Assembly: GCF_030551255.1 (NCBI RefSeq) | Contig: NZ_CP130630.1 | Coordinates: 8,351,501-8,415,500 of the forward strand | Reading direction: 5' to 3' | Length of the DNA stretch: 64,000 nucleotides | Source of the DNA: Streptomyces sp. NL15-2K | Lineage (GTDB): Bacteria; Actinomycetota; Actinomycetes; Streptomycetales; Streptomycetaceae | The notes under the pieces: generated by a model | What the model was told of the DNA's origin: nothing | Databases searched by the model: none | Seen by the model: only the letters and a program-made list of their open reading frames with translations | Program-made: the position numbers and the translations under genes | Shown here: in pieces, positions 1 to 8,834 of the stretch | Numbering within the stretch: the stretch's first letter is position 1 | How the letters are laid out: each line of letters opens with the position of its first letter

Positions 1-1203
1 CCGCGCCTCGGCCAACAGCGCGGCCAGATCGGGCTCCTCGGTGGCCACGGCCACCGGTGGCGGTGTCACCGCGGGCGCGGCGGCCGACCGCGCCGAGCGC
101 ACCCCCAGCGGCAGCCGCTCCACCAACGGCCGCTGCGCCATACGCGCGCGTGCCCGCTCGCTCACGTGCGCCGTGCCGTTGCGCGTGTCGAAGCGGGCGG
201 CCAGCGCGAGGGCCTCCCCGCGCGCGTGGGCGGCGAGTTCCCGCGCGGTCCATGCCCGGCCGGCCGGCCCCGGCACCCGCTGGTCACCCAGCCCGAGCTC
301 GGTCAGGCGGTCCATGAGCAGCGCGACCACGGCCATGAAATCCAGCTTGCTGCGCGGATGCCCGCCGTCCGTGAAGTACGCCGGCCGCTCCGCGAGCAGC
401 TCCAGACCGCGCGCCTCGTTGCCCGTCAGCACGCAGAACTCCACATGGTCCGCGTAGGCGCCGCGCATGCTCTCCATGGCCCGCACGAGCCGGAAGCCGC
501 GCAGATGGTGGGCGCGCGCCTCGTCCTCGCGGCCCAGCCGCAGCAGGGGTGCCAGGGACGACGCGAGCACCGTGTGCGGCTCGTGGGCGCACGTGAACTC
601 GCCCTCCAGGACCGGCCCCCACAGCCGCAGCGCCTCCTCGTCCCGGCCGCGCTCCGCCTGCCACCAGCCCTGGCCGTGCAGCTCGCAGGCGTGACAGTCG
701 GCCATGCCGTCCCGGTCGGCGGCCAGCCACGCGGTGTACGCCCGCTCGGCCCGCGCGACGTCCCCGATGTGCGCCGCCACGCTGAACTCGGCGCTGCGCA
801 CCGCCCGTTCGGAGTGCCCTGCGAGCCGGTAGCGGTGCTCCATCTCGCCGAGCCACTTCTCGATGGAGGCGAGCGGGATGTGCGGCTGGTCGAGCATGCC
901 GGACGACATCCACTTGAAGACCCAGTGCAGCGAGTGCGTCTCGTACTCGTCGAAGTCCTCGGGCCGCTCGTCCCACATGCGCAGCAGGCGCGCGAAGGGG
1001 ACGAACATCTTGTCCTTCTCGGAGCTGTAGTTGTAGACCTTCAGCTGGTGTCCGAGGGCCTCGATCACCGCCAGCGGGATGTTCAGCTTCTCGGCCTCGG
1101 CGAGCAGCTGCTCCGCGCGCGTGTTGCGGGCGGGTCCCTCCGGCTGCTCGGCGTTCTCCGCCATCGCCCGGCGCAGGGCGTCGAAGTCCGTGATCTCACC
1201 CAT
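1..1203 (-). CDS. TPR-like cytosolic protein (3' end beyond window)
   Basis: The frame opens at ATG 1203 and is still open at base 1, so at least 401 residues are present and the C-terminus is missing. The protein is soluble, rich in Ala, Glu, Arg and Trp, with helix-pair periodicity of the tetratricopeptide type through most of its length (for example around residues 95-230) and no signal peptide or membrane segment. Its start codon overlaps the stop of the HSP90-family gene by one base (TGATG), so the two are almost certainly translated together. TPR proteins are classic HSP90 partners in eukaryotes; a co-chaperone role here is inference from that and from the coupling. I do not recognise a specific family beyond TPR-like. 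Confidence 0.7.
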   Translation of the reverse strand, partial: MGEITDFDALRRAMAENAEQPEGPARNTRAEQLLAEAEKLNIPLAVIEALGHQLKVYNYSSEKDKMFVPFARLLRMWDERPEDFDEYETHSLHWVFKWMSSGMLDQPHIPLASIEKWLGEMEHRYRLAGHSERAVRSAEFSVAAHIGDVARAERAYTAWLAADRDGMADCHACELHGQGWWQAERGRDEEALRLWGPVLEGEFTCAHEPHTVLASSLAPLLRLGREDEARAHHLRGFRLVRAMESMRGAYADHVEFCVLTGNEARGLELLAERPAYFTDGGHPRSKLDFMAVVALLMDRLTELGLGDQRVPGPAGRAWTARELAAHARGEALALAARFDTRNGTAHVSERARARMAQRPLVERLPLGVRSARSAAAPAVTPPPVAVATEEPDLAALLAEAR

Positions 1204-3062
1204 CAGTGACCGCCTCCCGCGGAGTCGGAGTCGGAACCTCCGTGCGTGGCCCATTCCAGGAGGCCGATGAACGCCCGGTTCAGCAGCGCCGAATCGGCGG
1301 GCCTGAGCGGCCGTTGCGCCATCAGCAGCGCCTGCCCGTACAGGGACTCCGTGGCGGTGCCGATCAGCTCCGGATCGCGCAGCGAACTGATGCGCCGGAT
1401 CAGCGGGTTGAGGTGGTTGAGCACCAGACGCGCGCGCGGGGCGCTGCCCCGCAGGGAGCCGAGGATGCCCGCCCACAGGTCGTCGGCCTGCTCCTCGGCC
1501 TCCGCCCGGGCCTGCTCGTGCCGGGCCGCCCGGTCGTCCAGGTGCAGCGCGGGCACGGACAGGGGATGGAAGGCGCGCAGTACGACGTCACAGCCCAGTG
1601 GGTCGAGTTTCGCCCGCGCGGCCGCCAGGAAGCCGGACAGGGCCAGCTCCTCGGCCGGATCGACCGCGTCGAGATGGGCGGTCACGGTGTCGGTGTCCAG
1701 CTCCGCGACCACCGTGCCCGGTCGCACCGACGGCAGCGCCTCGATCAGCTCGCTGTCGTACGTGTAACCGCCGTTGATGACGCCGACGCCCTGCGCGGAC
1801 GCGATCGGTGCGACCTGCCGGTACTCCTCGACCGTCCGCGTGAAGTGCACCACCGGGTGGCGCTGTGCGAACTCCTCCAGGGACAGCCGCCCGTCGGTCG
1901 TCTCGAAGGGCAGCCACGGCAGCATCGTGCGCAGCATCTCGTTGTCGTGCCGCGCCAGGGACTTCACGCCCAGGTGGTGCACGGACAAGAAGGCCGCGAG
2001 CCGTTCCGGATCACCGGCCGCCAGGCCCGTCAGCCAGGACCGAATCCTTTCGCCCAGCGTCTCCCGTACGGCGGCCAGCGTCTCGTCCTCGTACAGCGAC
2101 TCGCGAGAGGCCGTGGGCCGCAGACTGTCGGTGTCCAGGACGCAGCGCACGAAGAACGCCCAGTCGGGCAGCAGCTGTTCGGCCCGCTCGGTCAGCAGCA
2201 TGCCCTTGAGGTGCACGCGATGACTCGCGTGCTGGGCCGGGCTGACCGCCGACGGCAGGACGTACGCCACCCCGCGGATCCCGGCCAGCGGCACGTCCAG
2301 GTCGATCGCGTCCAGCGGCGTGAAACCGAACAGTTCGTGACAGTGCCGCGCCAGGGCCACCCTCCGGGTGGCGGGGCTCGGATACGGCCGGTCCCAGGGC
2401 GCGGGCAGATCGGTGACCGCCTCCTCGCCCACCCGCACGTCGTACGGCAGCAGCGAGCCGAAGTCCCGCGCCAGCGTGAGGACACGCTGCGGCGCGAGCC
2501 ACTCCCGGGCCCCGGCCCGTGCCACCAGGTGCACGGTGGTGCCCGGTTCGGGACGGGCCTCGTCCGGCAGCGTCCGCACGGTGTACGAGCCGTCGTCGCT
2601 CGCCGTCCACTCCACGGGCGGGGCACCCGGCGTACGCGCGCTGCGGCTGACCACCCGGATCCGCTCGGCGACCACGAAGCAGGCGAGCAGCCCGATGCCG
2701 AACTGCCCGAGGAAGTCGGAGCGGGCCTCCTGCAACCCGTCGGCACGCTTGGAACTGCGCCCGATCGTCGCCAACAGGTTGTGCACGTCCGCCTCGGTGA
2801 GCCCCACACCCGTGTCCTCGACACGCAGGGTCTCGCCCTCCGCGTACAGCCGCACGCGGGCCGGGGCGTCGGGCTGCTCGGCCCGCCGGGCGGTGATCGC
2901 GTCCACCGCGTTCTGCAACAGCTCGCGCAGGTAGACCTTGGGACTGGAGTAGAGGTGGTGGGAGAGCAGGTCCACCAGACCGCGCAGGTCGACCTGGAAC
3001 GTATGAGGTGACTGGGGTGATTGGGATGCCTGGGATGACTGTGAGGTCTGGGAGTCCATCAT
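1203..3062 (-). CDS. HSP90-family molecular chaperone (HtpG-like), 619 aa
   Basis: GHKL-type ATPase chaperone. The N-terminal ATP pocket is clear: RELLQNAVDA at about residues 46-55 (catalytic Glu47, Mg-binding Asn51), VEDTGVGL at 81-88 and GQFGIGLLACF at 119-129. Middle and C-terminal HSP90 domains follow and end in a Gly/Asp/Ser-rich tail. The length matches HtpG (about 620-640). I chose the ATG pair at 3062/3059; the open frame extends upstream but without HSP90 sequence. Residues 4-18 are a Ser/Gln run. It is divergent from recG and overlaps the downstream TPR gene by one base. It differs from textbook HtpG in several conserved positions (Asp-Thr-Gly in place of Asp-Asn-Gly), so it may be a specialised paralogue. 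Confidence 0.85.
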   Translation of the reverse strand: MMDSQTSQSSQASQSPQSPHTFQVDLRGLVDLLSHHLYSSPKVYLRELLQNAVDAITARRAEQPDAPARVRLYAEGETLRVEDTGVGLTEADVHNLLATIGRSSKRADGLQEARSDFLGQFGIGLLACFVVAERIRVVSRSARTPGAPPVEWTASDDGSYTVRTLPDEARPEPGTTVHLVARAGAREWLAPQRVLTLARDFGSLLPYDVRVGEEAVTDLPAPWDRPYPSPATRRVALARHCHELFGFTPLDAIDLDVPLAGIRGVAYVLPSAVSPAQHASHRVHLKGMLLTERAEQLLPDWAFFVRCVLDTDSLRPTASRESLYEDETLAAVRETLGERIRSWLTGLAAGDPERLAAFLSVHHLGVKSLARHDNEMLRTMLPWLPFETTDGRLSLEEFAQRHPVVHFTRTVEEYRQVAPIASAQGVGVINGGYTYDSELIEALPSVRPGTVVAELDTDTVTAHLDAVDPAEELALSGFLAAARAKLDPLGCDVVLRAFHPLSVPALHLDDRAARHEQARAEAEEQADDLWAGILGSLRGSAPRARLVLNHLNPLIRRISSLRDPELIGTATESLYGQALLMAQRPLRPADSALLNRAFIGLLEWATHGGSDSDSAGGGH

Positions 3063-3223
3063 CACAGCGCCGGTGGGGGGACGACGACGGCGCGGGGTCG
3101 GGCGGTCCGTGTGAGGCGGAGACCGCGAAGGATGGCCGGAGCGCGCCATCCTAAAGCCCGAACGAGCCGCCTGACCAGGGGTTTCCCGGACGTATACGGC
3201 CATTGTCAGTGACGTGGTGTGGA

Positions 3224-5428
3224 ATGGATCTCGTGCCCGCACTGGAAGAACCACTGAAAAAGGTGCTCGGCCCCGCCACCGCGAAGGTGATGGCCGAGCA
3301 TCTCGGCCTGCACACCGTCGGCGACCTCCTGCACCACTACCCGCGCAGATACGAGGAGCGCGGACAGCTCACCCACCTCGCCGACCTCCCCCTGGACGAG
3401 CACGTCACGGTGGTCGCCCAGGTCGCCGACGCCCGCCTGCACACCTTCGCCTCGGCCAAGGCGCCCCGCGGCAAGGGCCAGCGCCTGGAAGTCACGATCA
3501 CGGACGGCAGCGGCCGCCTCCAACTCGTCTTCTTCGGCCACGGCGTTCACAAGCCCCACAAGGAGCTCCTGCCGGGCACGCGCGCGATGTTCGCGGGCAA
3601 GGTCTCCGTCTTCAACCGCCGTCTGCAACTGGCGCATCCGGCATACGAGTTGCTGCGCGGCGATTCCGAGGAAGCCGTCGACACCTGGGCCGGCGCGCTC
3701 ATCCCGATCTACCCCGCGACCGCCAAGCTGGAGTCCTGGAAGATCGGCAAGGCGATCCAGACGGTGCTGCCCAGCGCCCAGGAAGCCGTCGACCCGCTCC
3801 CGGACTCGCTCCGCGAGGGCCGCGCCCTGGTCTCCCTCCCCGAGGCCCTGCTGAAGATCCACCGCCCGCACACCAAGGCTGACGTCGCCGGCGCCCGCGA
3901 CCGCCTCAAGTGGGACGAGGCCTTCGTCCTCCAGATCGCCCTCGCCCGCCGCCGCCACGCCGACGCCCAACTCCCGGCGGTCCCCCGCAAACCCAAGCCG
4001 GACGGCCTCCTCACGGCCTTCGACGACCGCCTCCCGTTCACCCTCACCGAGGGCCAGCAGCGGGTCTCCAAGGAGATCTTCGACGACCTGGCGACGGAGC
4101 ATCCGATGCACCGGTTGCTGCAGGGAGAGGTCGGTAGTGGAAAGACAATGGTGGCCCTCCGCGCCATGCTCGCCACGGTCGACGCCGGCGGCCAGGCCGC
4201 CATGCTCGCGCCCACTGAGGTGCTCGCCCAGCAGCATCACCGGTCGATCGTCGAGATGATGGGCGAGCTGGCCGAGGGCGGGATGCTGGGCGGGGCCGAG
4301 CAGGCCACCAAGGTGGTGCTGCTCACCGGGTCGATGGGGGTGGCCGCCCGGCGGCAGGCGCTGCTCGACCTGGTGACCGGAGAGGCCGGGATCGTGATCG
4401 GCACGCATGCCCTGATCGAGGACAAGGTGCAGTTCCACGACCTCGGGCTGGTCGTCGTCGACGAACAGCACCGCTTCGGCGTCGAGCAGCGCGACGCCCT
4501 GCGCGGCAAGGGCAAACAGCCGCCGCACCTGCTGGTCATGACCGCCACACCGATCCCGCGCACGGTCGCCATGACCGTCTTCGGCGACCTGGAGACCTCC
4601 GTCCTCGACCAGCTCCCGGCCGGCCGTTCGCCGATCGCCAGCCATGTCGTCCCGGCCGCCGACAAGCCCCACTTCCTGGCCAGGGCCTGGGAACGCGTAC
4701 GCGAGGAGGTCGAGAACGGCCATCAGGCGTACATCGTCTGCCCGCGCATCGGCGACGAGGACGAGGACCCCAAGGCCGCCAAGAAGAAGCCCCCCGAGGA
4801 CGAGGCCGAGAAGCGCCCGCCGCTCGCCGTCCTCGACGTGGCCGACCAGCTCGCCAAGGGGCCCCTGCAGAGCCTCAAGGTCGAGGTCCTGCACGGCCGT
4901 ATGCAGCCCGACGACAAGGACGCGGTCATGCGCCGCTTCGCCGCCGGCGAGACCGACGTCCTGGTCGCCACGACGGTCATCGAGGTCGGCGTCAACGTGC
5001 CCAATGCCACGGTGATGGTGATCATGGACGCCGACCGCTTCGGCGTCTCCCAGCTGCACCAGCTGCGCGGCCGGGTGGGCCGTGGCTCGGCGGCCGGCCT
5101 GTGCCTGCTGGTCACGGAGATGCCCGAGGCGAGCCCGGCCCGCCAGCGGCTGAACTCCGTGGCCGCCACCCTCGACGGCTTCGAGCTCTCCCGCATCGAC
5201 CTCGAACAGCGCCGCGAGGGCGATGTCCTCGGCCAGGCCCAGTCCGGCACCCGCTCCTCCCTGCGGATGCTCGCCGTCATCGACGACGAGGAGATCATCG
5301 CCGAGGCCCGCGAGGAGGCCGTCCGGATCGTGGCCGCCGACCCGGACCTGGAACACCTGCCCGCCCTGCGCACCGCGCTGGACGCGTTGCTGGACGAGGA
5401 GAGGGAGCAGTACCTGGAGAAGGGCTGA
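3224..5428 (+). CDS. recG: ATP-dependent DNA helicase RecG, 734 aa
   Basis: Superfamily 2 helicase that remodels stalled replication forks and Holliday junctions. An N-terminal wedge/OB-fold region (about residues 1-250) precedes two RecA-like domains: Walker A GEVGSGKT near residue 302, the DEAH-type box DEQH near 413, TATPIPRT near 442 and the motif V/VI region IEVGVNVPNA...QLRGRVGRG near 590-625. An Asp/Lys/Pro-rich insert of about 25 residues (DEDEDPKAAKKK, near residue 511) lies between the helicase domains, as is common in actinobacteria. ATG 3224 was preferred over the upstream TTG and the internal GTG because it gives the standard N-terminus. A short tandem repeat and then rsmD follow. 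Confidence 0.95.
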   Translation: MDLVPALEEPLKKVLGPATAKVMAEHLGLHTVGDLLHHYPRRYEERGQLTHLADLPLDEHVTVVAQVADARLHTFASAKAPRGKGQRLEVTITDGSGRLQLVFFGHGVHKPHKELLPGTRAMFAGKVSVFNRRLQLAHPAYELLRGDSEEAVDTWAGALIPIYPATAKLESWKIGKAIQTVLPSAQEAVDPLPDSLREGRALVSLPEALLKIHRPHTKADVAGARDRLKWDEAFVLQIALARRRHADAQLPAVPRKPKPDGLLTAFDDRLPFTLTEGQQRVSKEIFDDLATEHPMHRLLQGEVGSGKTMVALRAMLATVDAGGQAAMLAPTEVLAQQHHRSIVEMMGELAEGGMLGGAEQATKVVLLTGSMGVAARRQALLDLVTGEAGIVIGTHALIEDKVQFHDLGLVVVDEQHRFGVEQRDALRGKGKQPPHLLVMTATPIPRTVAMTVFGDLETSVLDQLPAGRSPIASHVVPAADKPHFLARAWERVREEVENGHQAYIVCPRIGDEDEDPKAAKKKPPEDEAEKRPPLAVLDVADQLAKGPLQSLKVEVLHGRMQPDDKDAVMRRFAAGETDVLVATTVIEVGVNVPNATVMVIMDADRFGVSQLHQLRGRVGRGSAAGLCLLVTEMPEASPARQRLNSVAATLDGFELSRIDLEQRREGDVLGQAQSGTRSSLRMLAVIDDEEIIAEAREEAVRIVAADPDLEHLPALRTALDALLDEEREQYLEKG

Positions 5429-5435
5429 CAGACTG

Positions 5436-5504
5436 GGACCGGTACCACCAGCGCACAGACCAGGCCACCACCAGGGCACACACCAGGCCACGACCAGAGC
5501 ACAC
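5436..5504. repeat. 23-bp tandem repeat between recG and rsmD
   Basis: Two adjacent 23-bp units (5459-5481 and 5482-5504) share 21 of 23 bases, with core ACCAGGCCAC followed by ACCAG and GCACAC. A third, weaker copy matching in its right half lies at 5436-5458. The array fills most of the 102-bp recG-rsmD gap. No function can be assigned. Confidence 0.75.
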
Positions 5505-5530
5505 CGACAAGGACCGAGGAACGCAAGGAC

Positions 5531-6112
5531 ATGACCCGCGTGATCGCCGGCCGGGCCGGTGGACGCCGTCTGGCCGTCCCGCCCGGACACGGGACCCGCC
5601 CCACCTCCGACCGCGCGCGCGAGGGCCTGTTCTCCACCTGGCAGTCCCTGCTCGGCGGCCCCCTCGACGGCGAGCGGGTCCTCGACCTGTACGCCGGTTC
5701 CGGCGCCGTCGGCCTGGAGGCCCTGTCCCGCGGCGCCGGCCACACCCTGCTCGTCGAGGCCGACGCCCGGGCGGCCCGCACCGTCCGGGAGAACGTGAGG
5801 AGCCTGGGCCTGCCCGGCGCCGAGGTCCGCGCGGGCAAGGCCCGGCAGATCATCCAGACGCCGCCGCAGCAGCCGTACGACCTCGCCTTCCTCGACCCTC
5901 CGTACGCCGTCTCGGACGACGATCTTCGGGAGATTCTGCTCACACTCCGTACAGAAGGGTGGCTCGCGCCCGACGCCCTCGTCACCGTGGAGCGCAGCAC
6001 CAGAGGCGGCGAATTCCGCTGGCCGGACGGTTTCGAAGCGATCCGGGCCCGTCGCTACGGCGAGGGAACGTTTTGGTACGGTCGCGCCGCCTCTACGTGC
6101 GAAGACGCATGA
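5531..6112 (+). CDS. rsmD: 16S rRNA (guanine(966)-N2)-methyltransferase RsmD, 193 aa
   Basis: Class I SAM-dependent methyltransferase that modifies G966 of 16S rRNA during small-subunit assembly. The protein begins MTRVIAGRAGGRR, typical of the family. It has the SAM-binding motif DLYAGSGAVGLEAL near residues 52-65 and the catalytic DPPY motif at about 122-125. Its length is normal (about 185-195 aa). It sits between recG and coaD as in other streptomycetes and ends at TGA 6112, about 30 bp before the coaD start, so the two are probably cotranscribed. Confidence 0.95.
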   Translation: MTRVIAGRAGGRRLAVPPGHGTRPTSDRAREGLFSTWQSLLGGPLDGERVLDLYAGSGAVGLEALSRGAGHTLLVEADARAARTVRENVRSLGLPGAEVRAGKARQIIQTPPQQPYDLAFLDPPYAVSDDDLREILLTLRTEGWLAPDALVTVERSTRGGEFRWPDGFEAIRARRYGEGTFWYGRAASTCEDA

Positions 6113-6141
6113 TGACCGGACCGGAGAGCGAGGGAACCCAA

Positions 6142-6621
6142 GTGCGCCGCGCCGTCTGTCCCGGGTCGTTCGACCCCATCACCAACGGACATCTCGACAT
6201 CATCGCCCGCGCCTCCCGTCTGTACGACGAGGTCTATGTCGCGGTGATGATCAACAAGGCCAAGAAGGGCCTGTTCGAGATCGAGGAGCGGATCGACCTG
6301 ATCCGCCAGGTCACCGCCGAGTACGAGAACGTCCGCGTCGAGGCCTTCCACGGCCTCCTCGTCGACTTCTGCAAGGAGCGCGACATCCCGGCCATCGTCA
6401 AGGGCCTGCGCGCGGTCAGCGACTTCGACTACGAACTGCAGATGGCCCAGATGAACAACGGCCTCACAGGCGTCGAAACGCTCTTCGTCCCCACCAACCC
6501 CACCTACAGCTTCCTCTCCTCCTCCCTGGTCAAGGAGGTCGCGACCTGGGGAGGAGACGTCTCCCACCTGGTGCCGCCGGCGGTCTTCGACGCCCTCGCC
6601 CAGCGCCTCAGAAAGGACTGA
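6142..6621 (+). CDS. coaD: Phosphopantetheine adenylyltransferase, 159 aa
   Basis: Catalyses the adenylyl transfer from ATP to 4'-phosphopantetheine that forms dephospho-CoA, the fourth step of CoA synthesis. Nucleotidyltransferase signatures are present: GSFDPITNGH near residues 8-17 ((T/H)xGH motif) and the C-terminal SFLSSSLVKE segment. The GTG at 6142 gives the canonical 159-residue protein and is preceded by GAGGGA at suitable spacing. Upstream in-frame ATGs at 6109 and 6112 overlap the rsmD stop and would add 11 atypical residues. It forms a unit with rsmD. Confidence 0.95.
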   Translation: MRRAVCPGSFDPITNGHLDIIARASRLYDEVYVAVMINKAKKGLFEIEERIDLIRQVTAEYENVRVEAFHGLLVDFCKERDIPAIVKGLRAVSDFDYELQMAQMNNGLTGVETLFVPTNPTYSFLSSSLVKEVATWGGDVSHLVPPAVFDALAQRLRKD

Positions 6622-6731
6622 GCCGGACACCGGGTCCCTGACGGCCCGTCACCCGCTGTCCGACGGCAACCTCATGGCCGTACAGTCGTCCCGTCCGTCT
6701 CCAACACAGCTGTAGAGAGTGGCGAGCACAG

Positions 6732-7832
6732 GTGGACGTGCAGAAGAAGCTCGACGAGATCGTGTCCGCGGTCTCCGGTGCCCGGTCGATGCCCATGTCG
6801 GCCTCGTGCGTGGTCAACCGCGCCGAACTGCTCTCGATGCTCGAAGAGGTGCGCCAGGCCCTGCCCGGCTCCCTCGCGCAGGCCCAGGAGCTGATCGGCG
6901 GCCGCGAGCAGATGGTCGAGCAGGCCCGCCAGGAGGCCGAGCGGATCATCGAGCAGGCCCACGCCGAGCGGGGCTCGCTGATCTCCGACACCGAGATCGC
7001 CCGCCGCTCCCAGGCCGAGGCCGACCGCATCCTCGCCGAGGCCCGCAAGGAGGCGGAGGAGATCCGCGCGGAGGCCGACGACTACGTCGACTCCAAGCTC
7101 GCCAACTTCGAGGTCGTCCTCACCAAGACCCTCGGCTCCGTCGGCCGCGGCCGCGAGAAACTCCTCGGCACCGGACCCGGCGTCGACGAGCAGGGCTACG
7201 AGGACGACGACGCCCCCGAGCGCAGCCACGACCCGGACACCCTGCGCCGCACCGCCGACGAGTACGTCGACGTCAAGCTGGGCGCCTTCGAGGCGGTCCT
7301 GGCCAAGACCCTGGAGGCCGTCGGCCGCGGCCGCCAGAAGCTGCACGGCCGGATCGCCAGTGACGACCTCGGCGCCCTCGCCGACGACCTGTCCACCGTC
7401 CAGCACTCCAGCGACGCCGACTACCTGGCCGACCTCACCGCCCTCGCGGAGCAGGACGCGCAGGCACCTCAGGCCGCACCGGCGGAGCAGCAGCCCGTGC
7501 CGCCGCCGTACGACCCGCAGACCGTGCAGCCGGCGTACGGCTACCAGCAGCAGACCGCCGACCCCTACGGCTACCAGCAGCAGTACGGCGGCCAGCAGGC
7601 CGACCCGTACGGCTACCAGCAGGCCCAGCAGGCCGACCCGTACGCCTACCAGGGCTACGACAGCCAGCAGGGCGCCTACGACCCGCAGCAGTCCCAGCAG
7701 GCCCAGCAGCCCCAGCCGGGATACGCCGGGCAGCAGCAGATGCCCGCCCTCGACGAGACCAGCCTCTTCGACACCGGCATGATCAGCGCGGAGCAGTTGC
7801 GGGCCTACGAGCAGGGGCGAGGCAACGGCTGA
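6732..7832 (+). CDS. DivIVA-like coiled-coil cell-wall/division protein with Q/Y/P-rich tail, 366 aa
   Basis: Cytosolic coiled-coil protein of the DivIVA / ATP-synthase-B-like group found downstream of coaD in actinobacteria. Residues 40-115 are a long Ala/Glu/Arg coiled coil. A 33-residue motif, Y-V-D-x-K-L-x-x-F-E-x-V-L-x-K-T-L then VGRGR, occurs twice (about residues 115-147 and 174-206), so the middle is internally duplicated. From about residue 245 the tail is low complexity: Gln, Tyr and Pro with repeated DPYGYQQ and PQQ units, ending in a conserved patch with ISAEQLRAYEQGRGNG. It starts at GTG 6732. A cell-pole or septum role is inferred from the family; the tail is probably disordered. 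Confidence 0.8.
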   Translation: MDVQKKLDEIVSAVSGARSMPMSASCVVNRAELLSMLEEVRQALPGSLAQAQELIGGREQMVEQARQEAERIIEQAHAERGSLISDTEIARRSQAEADRILAEARKEAEEIRAEADDYVDSKLANFEVVLTKTLGSVGRGREKLLGTGPGVDEQGYEDDDAPERSHDPDTLRRTADEYVDVKLGAFEAVLAKTLEAVGRGRQKLHGRIASDDLGALADDLSTVQHSSDADYLADLTALAEQDAQAPQAAPAEQQPVPPPYDPQTVQPAYGYQQQTADPYGYQQQYGGQQADPYGYQQAQQADPYAYQGYDSQQGAYDPQQSQQAQQPQPGYAGQQQMPALDETSLFDTGMISAEQLRAYEQGRGNG

Positions 7833-7875
7833 CCTCGCCCGCGAGCGGGGCCGCCGACCGGGAGCGCACACCGGA

Positions 7876-7905
7876 TTGGGCCGTGAGCGAAAGGTCCAGT
7901 ATCCT
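7876..7905 (+). promoter_or_regulatory. Candidate promoter for yceD-rpmF-rnc
   Basis: TTGGGC (7876-7881) and TATCCT (7900-7905) are separated by 18 bp, a reasonable sigma-70-type (HrdB) promoter about 90 bp upstream of the yceD start. Sequence match only. Confidence 0.45.
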
Positions 7906-7994
7906 GGCTCTTCGGTCGCGCGTACGTCCGCGATCAACGCTGCCTGGGAACACCGAAGGGCAGCGCCCCTGAGCTCAGAAGATCGAAAGCAGGA

Positions 7995-8639
7995 ATGGCC
8001 CTGAACGCCCGCCTCGACCACCGCAACCCTCTCGTGTTCGACACACACGAGCTGGGTCGGCGGCCTGGTGCGCTGCAGCGCCTGACCCGCGAGATCGACG
8101 CTCCCAAGGACTTCGGTATCCAGGGAGTCATCGGAGTGCCGGAAGGCGCCCCGGTGAAGCTCGACCTCCGCCTCGAGTCGGTCATGGAGGGGGTGCTCGT
8201 CACAGGCACCGCCCGTGCAGTGGCCGAGGGGGAGTGCGTAAGGTGTCTGGAGCCGCTCGAGCTGGAGCTCGAAGCGGATTTCCAGGAGATGTTCTCGTAC
8301 CCTGACGCCGACGACCGGGGCCGCCCCAAGGCGGAGCCGGCCGACGACGCCGAGGAAGACGAGGACAGGCTCTTCATCGAGGACGGCCTGTTCGACCTCG
8401 AACCCGTGCTGCGCGATGCGGTGGTGCTCGCACTGCCGATGCAGCCGGTGTGCCAGGAAGACTGTCCAGGACTGTGCGCCCAGTGCGGAGCACGCCTTGC
8501 GGACGACCCGGACCACCACCACGACGCCGTCGACATCCGTTGGGCGGCACTGCAGGGACTCGCCGGTTCACTCGAAGACGGCGATAAGGACGAGATGAGC
8601 GGCGCCGAACCGGGCGTCGACGAGAAGCAGGAGAAGTAG
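7995..8639 (+). CDS. YceD/DUF177 family protein, 214 aa
   Basis: DUF177 protein almost always found directly upstream of rpmF (L32) and linked to 23S rRNA or large-subunit biogenesis. It has the family Cys pattern, [10 protein letters not shown] near residues 76-85 and the C-terminal [14 protein letters not shown] near 152-165, and an acidic tail (GVDEKQEK). It starts at ATG 7995 and stops 2 bp before the rpmF GTG, so translational coupling is likely. The length is near the family norm plus an actinobacterial acidic insertion around residues 110-125. Confidence 0.88.
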   Translation: MALNARLDHRNPLVFDTHELGRRPGALQRLTREIDAPKDFGIQGVIGVPEGAPVKLDLRLESVMEGVLVTGTARAVAEGECVRCLEPLELELEADFQEMFSYPDADDRGRPKAEPADDAEEDEDRLFIEDGLFDLEPVLRDAVVLALPMQPVCQEDCPGLCAQCGARLADDPDHHHDAVDIRWAALQGLAGSLEDGDKDEMSGAEPGVDEKQEK

Positions 8640-8641
8640 CC

Positions 8642-8815
8642 GTGGCTGTTCCGAAGCGGAAGATGTCGCGCAGCAACACGCGCCACCGCCGGTCGCAGTG
8701 GAAGGCTGCGGTCCCCACCCTGGTTGCGTGCGAGCGCTGCCACGAGCCCAAGCAGCAGCACATCGCGTGCCCGTCTTGCGGCACTTACAACAAGCGCCAG
8801 GTCCTCGAGGTCTGA
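8642..8815 (+). CDS. rpmF: 50S ribosomal protein L32 (zinc-ribbon form), 57 aa
   Basis: A 57-residue L32 starting [17 protein letters not shown] from GTG 8642. CERC and CPSC, ten residues apart, form the four-cysteine zinc ribbon, so this is the zinc-dependent paralogue rather than the zinc-free one that streptomycetes induce under zinc starvation. It lies 2 bp downstream of yceD and 19 bp upstream of rnc; the three form one transcription unit. Confidence 0.95.
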   Translation: MAVPKRKMSRSNTRHRRSQWKAAVPTLVACERCHEPKQQHIACPSCGTYNKRQVLEV

Positions 8816-8834
8816 GCGGCTGGTGAGAGGCACA

